DNA of 35,976 bases from a virus. Shown one piece after another: positions 32,450-35,976 of this stretch. The stretch lies in IMG/VR virus record IMGVR_UViG_3300025770_000830, positions 1 to 35,976 of that record; one strand, given 5' to 3'. The translations under genes and the position numbers were made by a program. The number at the start of each line of letters is the position of its first letter. Position 1 is the first letter of the stretch. A model generated the notes under the pieces. It saw nothing but the letters and a program-made list of their open reading frames with translations. It had not been told where the DNA came from and did no database searches.

Positions 32450-33844
32450 ATGTATATTAAGGAACTCGAGAAGTTTATTCAAAAACCATATAAGAATGGT
32501 GAAGGTGATCTGGTTGTACCTTATTACTATATAGGTGAGAAAGATTGGACAGACATCAAAGAGCAATATGAAGTGAATGACCTTAAGGAAACACTCGCTG
32601 AGATCTTGATGAAATATGAACCTCCGTACATGGATATTACGGAGCATGAGGCCCTTGAAGATTTTAAGACACTCAAGGGATTGGGAATTCACGATCTGAA
32701 TGAATATGTTGAGGTAAAGAAATCGGTTAACACGGACTTTTTCAGTTCGTTCACAATGACAGATGATCAGGAGGAGGATTACCAAAAGGCATCTAATAAA
32801 CGAAAACGTCAAAGTCAACAATCCCTGTTCACCGAAGCTTCTTGGTTTGCTCGTTCTGAATATAAGTGGCCCCTGAGTGATAGAGTATTGAAACGGTTGA
32901 ATGCGGGCAACAAGGCAAGTAATTTTTTCCAACAGGAAAACCGATGGAGTGTTGACGGAAGTGTTTCACCTGGACCACTTAGAACTTGGACAAATAAAAG
33001 TTTTATGACGAGTTTAATGGGAAGTCTGTTTACGTTGAAAGCCCCCAGGGTGGATAAACGTGCAATGCGAACTAGTATAGGGTTGCGTAAATATATTTGC
33101 AGTCAGTTCAAACCAAATGTTGCAAAGTTAATATATGATTTTTATCCTGCGTCTATTGAAGGTCGTAATACAAATCAAGCAAAGACGGTATTGGATTTTA
33201 GCATGGGGTGGGGAGATAGATTCGCAGGATTTTACGCAAGCAGTATTGCGGAACATTATATAGGTCTTGATCCCAGAAAAGAAAATCATCCAATATATCA
33301 ACAACAGGCCGATTTCTATGAAAAGTTTAAAACCGAGTATGAGACAAAGAAAACATATGATTTTATTTGTTCACCGGCTGAAGATGCGGATTTGACTAAA
33401 TATGAAAATTCTGTTGATTTGATTATGACAAGTCCACCTTATTTTTCCGTGGAGAGATATAGTTACGATGATACTCAAAGTTGGGTTCGTCATAAAAATA
33501 TCAATGATTGGAATGAGCAATTCTTGCACCGTGCGATTGATAATGTATGGACAACCCTGAAAGTAGGTGGATTGCTTATGGTTAACATAAGTGATGTCAA
33601 TGCAACTAGTAAGGGAACTAAGGGTGGAAAGCAGTGGCAAAAGATCTGTGACCCAATGAACGAACACTTAAGTCGGAAGTCTGATTCTAGTTATGTCGAA
33701 TGCTTTGGGATGGAAATGGCAAAACGACCAAACTGCCTTGGAATTGGAACCGCGGATGATATTGAAGATAGTAATATGGATCAAGAATATCACGAAAGAG
33801 AAGGAAGTTTTGGTGAACCAGTGTGGGTTTGGCAAAAAACTTAG
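32450..33844 (+). CDS. DNA methyltransferase (SPPY type) with N-terminal extension
   Basis: A 464-residue protein. The first 180 residues are a polar, partly helical region of no recognised family. The MTase domain has SAM motif I VLDFSMGWGDRFAGFY (247-262), a downstream acidic Asp (YIGLDPRKE), the catalytic motif IV TSPPYFSVERY (327-337), and a V-G-G-L-L-M-V-N-I strand. TSPPY is typical of amino-MTases acting on N4-cytosine or N6-adenine. Motif order I then IV differs from the methyltransferase at 11620. TTGACT at 32413-32418 overlaps the preceding stop codon and may be a promoter element. The large N-terminal part could recognise DNA or another substrate. A modified-base role against host restriction is likely; RNA or protein targets are not excluded. 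Confidence 0.82.
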   Translation: MYIKELEKFIQKPYKNGEGDLVVPYYYIGEKDWTDIKEQYEVNDLKETLAEILMKYEPPYMDITEHEALEDFKTLKGLGIHDLNEYVEVKKSVNTDFFSSFTMTDDQEEDYQKASNKRKRQSQQSLFTEASWFARSEYKWPLSDRVLKRLNAGNKASNFFQQENRWSVDGSVSPGPLRTWTNKSFMTSLMGSLFTLKAPRVDKRAMRTSIGLRKYICSQFKPNVAKLIYDFYPASIEGRNTNQAKTVLDFSMGWGDRFAGFYASSIAEHYIGLDPRKENHPIYQQQADFYEKFKTEYETKKTYDFICSPAEDADLTKYENSVDLIMTSPPYFSVERYSYDDTQSWVRHKNINDWNEQFLHRAIDNVWTTLKVGGLLMVNISDVNATSKGTKGGKQWQKICDPMNEHLSRKSDSSYVECFGMEMAKRPNCLGIGTADDIEDSNMDQEYHEREGSFGEPVWVWQKT

Positions 33845-33876
33845 ATATTTATGTATATGCAACCAAGAAAGGTAAA

Positions 33877-34401
33877 ATGGATATGGATGAACTAATATTT
33901 GAAATGGGACAACCCAATGAGATTATTACCACACCAGAATGGACAGAGTGGTGGGCAGTAGATGAAACTGGGTTACACCTTGAGTATGCAGCTGGATATG
34001 AACCGGAGCAGTATTATGAATATTCGGAATCCATGTGGGATGATGAGTATGCTACCACTCAGTCATTGGTAATTGATGTGGATGACTTACCCCTATCACG
34101 TTTTCAACATATAGCAGATAGGTGGGAAGAAGTATTTGGAAAACTTGAGGATACCACAGAATCAACAATAGATACACAAGTGGAGCATGAACCTACGTAT
34201 TATCCATATCCGATTACGGAGATGGGTGACCATGAACATTATTTAGACTATTTGAGGGACGCTATTGACCAATACAATGGGTGGTATAATGAGAATCCTA
34301 AATTCAAGGAAGGCCTTGACGAAACACGGGAAGATTCAGAAGAAACTGTAGTTGAATGGAACAACACGGATGGGTTGATTTTACCCACCCCTCGTCTTTA
34401 A
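33877..34401 (+). CDS. Very acidic protein of unknown function
   Basis: ATG 33877 is chosen because GAAAGG lies just upstream (33867-33872); upstream in-frame extension would run inside the methyltransferase. The 174-residue product is strongly acidic and Trp/Tyr-rich (TTPEWTEWWAVDE, YEPEQYYEYSESMWDDEY, DYLRDAIDQYNGWYNEN). No Cys, membrane segment or catalytic signature is seen. Such charge is common in DNA-mimic inhibitors and in adaptor proteins, but there is no direct evidence for either. It ends 41 bases before the SAP-domain gene. Confidence 0.6.
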   Translation: MDMDELIFEMGQPNEIITTPEWTEWWAVDETGLHLEYAAGYEPEQYYEYSESMWDDEYATTQSLVIDVDDLPLSRFQHIADRWEEVFGKLEDTTESTIDTQVEHEPTYYPYPITEMGDHEHYLDYLRDAIDQYNGWYNENPKFKEGLDETREDSEETVVEWNNTDGLILPTPRL

Positions 34402-34403
34402 GT

Positions 34404-34432
34404 TTGACTTTTTATAATATATGTCGTAGAAT
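34404..34432 (+). promoter_or_regulatory. Sigma70-like promoter for the SAP-domain gene
   Basis: TTGACT (34404-34409), a 17-base spacer and TAGAAT (34427-34432) form a good promoter. The predicted transcript start near 34439 is only about 4 bases before ATG 34443, so the mRNA would again be nearly leaderless. Confidence 0.55.
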
Positions 34433-34442
34433 ATATGACATA

Positions 34443-34895
34443 ATGCGAAAAAACAAAAGAAAAACATACCCAAAAAGACACCGGTATAAAGTCGGTGACC
34501 AAGTTATATTTAGATTTGCCGGAAAAACTCGCACAGGTAGTGTGCTAGAGTTGACCAAAGAGGATGTGGGGTTGAAGACGAATGTTCATGCAACATATGT
34601 TGTGGAATGCTATGGAATTCAATATCCGTGTTTGGGGATAGATGATAGCAAGGAGTTCGGAAACATATTGACGAAGGACACTAAACTTGGATATCCGATT
34701 AGGAATTATGGGACAGATACACCAACGAGGCAAGGATTCGGTGTTGCCGAGGACAGAGGATATCAGCACATGACATTACCAAGGTTGAAGGATATGTGCA
34801 GAAAGCACAAGCTCAAGATCGGTGGAAACAAGAAGTCCTTGGTGGAGAGACTTGAAAAACGATACAAGAAAGAAAATGAGATCACAACTATATAA
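34443..34895 (+). CDS. SAP-domain protein with N-terminal SH3-like region
   Basis: ATG 34443 is taken as the start since the promoter ends just before it, giving 150 residues. The N-terminus is very basic (MRKNKRKTYPKRHRYK) and runs into a beta-barrel-like stretch (YKVGDQVIFRFAGKTRTGSV) similar to SH3/KOW-type folds. The C-terminus holds a SAP motif at about 109-141 (HMTLPRLKDMCRKHKLKI then GGNKKSLVERLEKR), a helix-extended-helix DNA-binding module. It probably binds DNA or RNA, perhaps bridging chromatin or the transcription apparatus, consistent with the NusG gene nearby. The exact role is unknown. Confidence 0.75.
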   Translation: MRKNKRKTYPKRHRYKVGDQVIFRFAGKTRTGSVLELTKEDVGLKTNVHATYVVECYGIQYPCLGIDDSKEFGNILTKDTKLGYPIRNYGTDTPTRQGFGVAEDRGYQHMTLPRLKDMCRKHKLKIGGNKKSLVERLEKRYKKENEITTI

Positions 34896-35070
34896 CAGGG
34901 TAGAGGAAAACCTTAAAATCATAAACGATGCGGATGAGTCGTATTTAATTCGCTCATTGCTCAGAGAGGAACTTGAGAACATCAGAAACTTATTGAACAA
35001 GGAATACGATGTCGGTGAAAGGATTTGGAATTTGCAAAAAAGGGAACTTTCCGATAATGGGGAGAAATGA
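34876..35070 (+). CDS. Small coiled protein of unknown function
   Basis: ATG 34876 overlaps the end of the SAP gene by 20 bases and gives 64 residues. The product is almost entirely helical and charged (NRVEENLKIINDADESYLI, LREELENIRNLLNKEYD), likely a short coiled coil. AGAAAG just upstream may act as a weak Shine-Dalgarno. It overlaps the following gene by 62 bases if that gene starts at 35009. No family recognised. Confidence 0.5.
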   Translation: MRSQLYNRVEENLKIINDADESYLIRSLLREELENIRNLLNKEYDVGERIWNLQKRELSDNGEK

Positions 35071-35314
35071 CCTCATTAACAGACTGAAAGACTTGACCAA
35101 AATTCGAGGTTATCAAGTGGTTTTGTGTGATGTGACGGGGAAACTTTCTAGGAAAGTCCACAACTGCAAGTCTCTTGACGATGCAATAGAATTGGTCAAT
35201 CGGAAAAAACAAGAAGCACTTTCTAGAAAACCAAGACGAAATCAGTATATGATTTGGTTGCGTAAGGGAACTTGGAATGCGGTAACCATTGAGTCCGGAT
35301 TTTTGCGGAAATAG
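35009..35314 (+). CDS. Small basic protein of unknown function
   Basis: A 101-residue frame. ATG 35009 has AAGGA (34999-35003) at good spacing, while ATG 35057 (MGRNDLINRLKDL, 85 residues) avoids most of the overlap with the upstream gene; both are possible. The product is basic, with a helix (NDLINRLKDLTKIRG), strands (YQVVLCDVTGKLSRK), a second helix (SLDDAIELVNRKKQEAL) and a C-terminal strand pair (RNQYMIWLRKGTWNAV). This alpha/beta look suggests a small nucleic-acid-binding or adaptor protein, but I recognise no family. Confidence 0.55.
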   Translation: MSVKGFGICKKGNFPIMGRNDLINRLKDLTKIRGYQVVLCDVTGKLSRKVHNCKSLDDAIELVNRKKQEALSRKPRRNQYMIWLRKGTWNAVTIESGFLRK

Positions 35315-35341
35315 CATTCGGATGTATATTTATATTTACCT

Positions 35342-35360
35342 TACATTGGGTTCCCATGTA
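35342..35360 (+). promoter_or_regulatory. Hairpin upstream of nusG
   Basis: TACAT (35342-35346) plus GGG (35348-35350) pairs with CCC (35353-35355) plus ATGTA (35356-35360), with one bulged T and a very short loop. It may end upstream transcripts or be a protein-binding palindrome before the nusG -10 box. No T-run follows. Confidence 0.35.
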
Positions 35361-35379
35361 GGCCCAGATAAATGAATGT

Positions 35380-35385
35380 TATAAT
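35380..35385 (+). promoter_or_regulatory. TATAAT -10 box before nusG
   Basis: A perfect TATAAT lies 13 bases before ATG 35399. The transcript would start near 35392, leaving a leader of only about 7 bases. No strong -35 box is seen at 17 bases. TAGGAAA between the box and the ATG could instead be a weak Shine-Dalgarno on a longer transcript. Confidence 0.4.
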
Positions 35386-35398
35386 ATAGGAAAATGTT

Positions 35399-35974
35399 AT
35401 GGAAAGTACTTCAAACAATGTAGACGAAACGGAGAAATCCACAGAATGTAATTCGTGGTATACACTAATGGTAATGTCAAATTTCGAAGATAAAGTTCAG
35501 AAATTGTTAATGAAAAAAAAACTTGATGCCAAGGAGAAGGCCTCCGAATTTTTTCACGAAGTGCTGATGCCATCCCAGATAGTTACCGAGGTGAAGCAAG
35601 GGAAAAAATCATCCAGAGTTAAAAAGTTATATCCTGGATATTTGTTCGTCCGCATGGATTTGTATAATTCGGAGAGTGATTTAAATGGTGATGCGTTTTA
35701 TTTTGTAAAGCAAGTGAATGGGGTGAGAGGATTTATAGGTGGAAATAGTCCAACCCAACTCAAACGAGTGGAAATAGAGCAGATACAAGACCACATACGA
35801 CAATTTCAGAATAAAGAAACCCCCAAACATAAACTTGATATCGGACAACCTGTCCGCATACTTGATGGTCCGTTTATAAATTTTGAAGGTCCTGTGATTG
35901 AAGTTGATAATGAATTGGGCAAACTTAAGGTTGAGGTTTCCATATTTGGACGGGAAACCCCCGTTGAATTGTAA
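35399..35974 (+). CDS. nusG: NusG-family transcription elongation/antitermination factor
   Basis: A 191-residue NusG. The NGN domain starts at SWYTLMVMSNFEDKVQKLL (19-37), continues with FFHEVLMPSQIVTEVKQGKK and KKLYPGYLFVRMDLYN, and ends VNGVRGFIGGNSPTQLK. The C-terminal KOW domain follows: LDIGQPVRILDGPFINFEGP then KLKVEVSIFGRETPVEL. This is strikingly like cellular NusG, but the stop comes right after TPVEL, so the last 8-10 residues usual in bacteria are missing. NusG binds RNA polymerase, suppresses pausing, and through KOW contacts Rho or ribosomal S10. In a phage it could redirect host polymerase or block Rho termination on phage operons. No secE or ribosomal-protein gene precedes it. 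Confidence 0.93.
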   Translation: MESTSNNVDETEKSTECNSWYTLMVMSNFEDKVQKLLMKKKLDAKEKASEFFHEVLMPSQIVTEVKQGKKSSRVKKLYPGYLFVRMDLYNSESDLNGDAFYFVKQVNGVRGFIGGNSPTQLKRVEIEQIQDHIRQFQNKETPKHKLDIGQPVRILDGPFINFEGPVIEVDNELGKLKVEVSIFGRETPVEL

Positions 35975-35976
35975 TC

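Noticed and set aside
32132-32932. A 266-codon open frame on the - strand across sdaA and the second methyltransferase
   Set aside because: It lies opposite two well-supported genes, has no start signal and its product has no recognisable domain. Similar antisense frames (8214-8879, 7548-8096, 14286-14888) are also shadows.
1-35976. tRNA genes, CRISPR arrays, insertion sequences, attachment sites
   Set aside because: Gaps between genes are all about 100 bases or less and none shows cloverleaf structure, spaced repeats or terminal inverted repeats. Detection was by eye only.

Overview
This window is best read as part of a large tailed-phage genome, probably a contractile-tailed (myovirus) relative of the T4 group infecting a Gram-negative, likely aquatic, heterotroph. 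All convincing genes lie on the + strand. They are tightly packed, with no gene-free stretch over about 120 bases, and the DNA is AT-rich throughout. Tail/baseplate genes stand next to a T4-style replication set (gp32-like SSB, UvsX/RecA, RNase H-type 5' nuclease, DnaB/gp41 helicase). Signal-peptide, lipoprotein and spanin-like proteins point to a host with an outer membrane. No tRNA, CRISPR array, insertion sequence or integrase was seen.

Layout: 1-4.9 kb carries tail/baseplate proteins, including a small LysM/gp53-like protein. 5.0-6.7 kb carries a compact, divergent family A DNA polymerase and a small unknown gene. 6.75-11.6 kb holds a complete prkA-yeaH-spoVR triad, normally a bacterial stress/stationary-phase kinase system. 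11.6-17.4 kb holds a DNA methyltransferase and the replication/recombination genes. 17.5-23.2 kb holds ribonucleotide reductase nrdA and nrdB, split by a cassette of envelope-directed genes: a secreted trypsin-like protease, a second secreted protein, a Cys-rich 33-residue microprotein and a u-spanin-like lipoprotein. 23.2-25.8 kb has small membrane proteins, an Ldh2-type dehydrogenase and a DUF1796 protein. 25.9-32.4 kb is a compact catabolic operon: FadI-like thiolase, FadJ-like enoyl-CoA hydratase/3-hydroxyacyl-CoA dehydrogenase, VLCAD-type acyl-CoA dehydrogenase and L-serine dehydratase. 32.4-36 kb has a second DNA methyltransferase, several small unknown genes, a SAP-domain protein and a full-length NusG.

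The most striking content is metabolic and regulatory. A nearly complete fatty-acid beta-oxidation spiral sits with serine and hydroxyacid oxidation, all feeding acetyl-CoA and pyruvate. A PrkA/YeaH/SpoVR signalling module is also present. A plausible inference is that the phage reprogrammes host carbon catabolism during infection, burning host lipid, serine and lactate/malate to support nucleotide synthesis through its own ribonucleotide reductase, while steering host stress physiology and, through NusG, transcription.

Two kinds of gene start recur. One is a Shine-Dalgarno start with an AAGGTTATA-like leader. The other has no Shine-Dalgarno, and a TATTTATAAT or sigma70-like -10 box lies almost against the ATG, suggesting leaderless or nearly leaderless transcripts.
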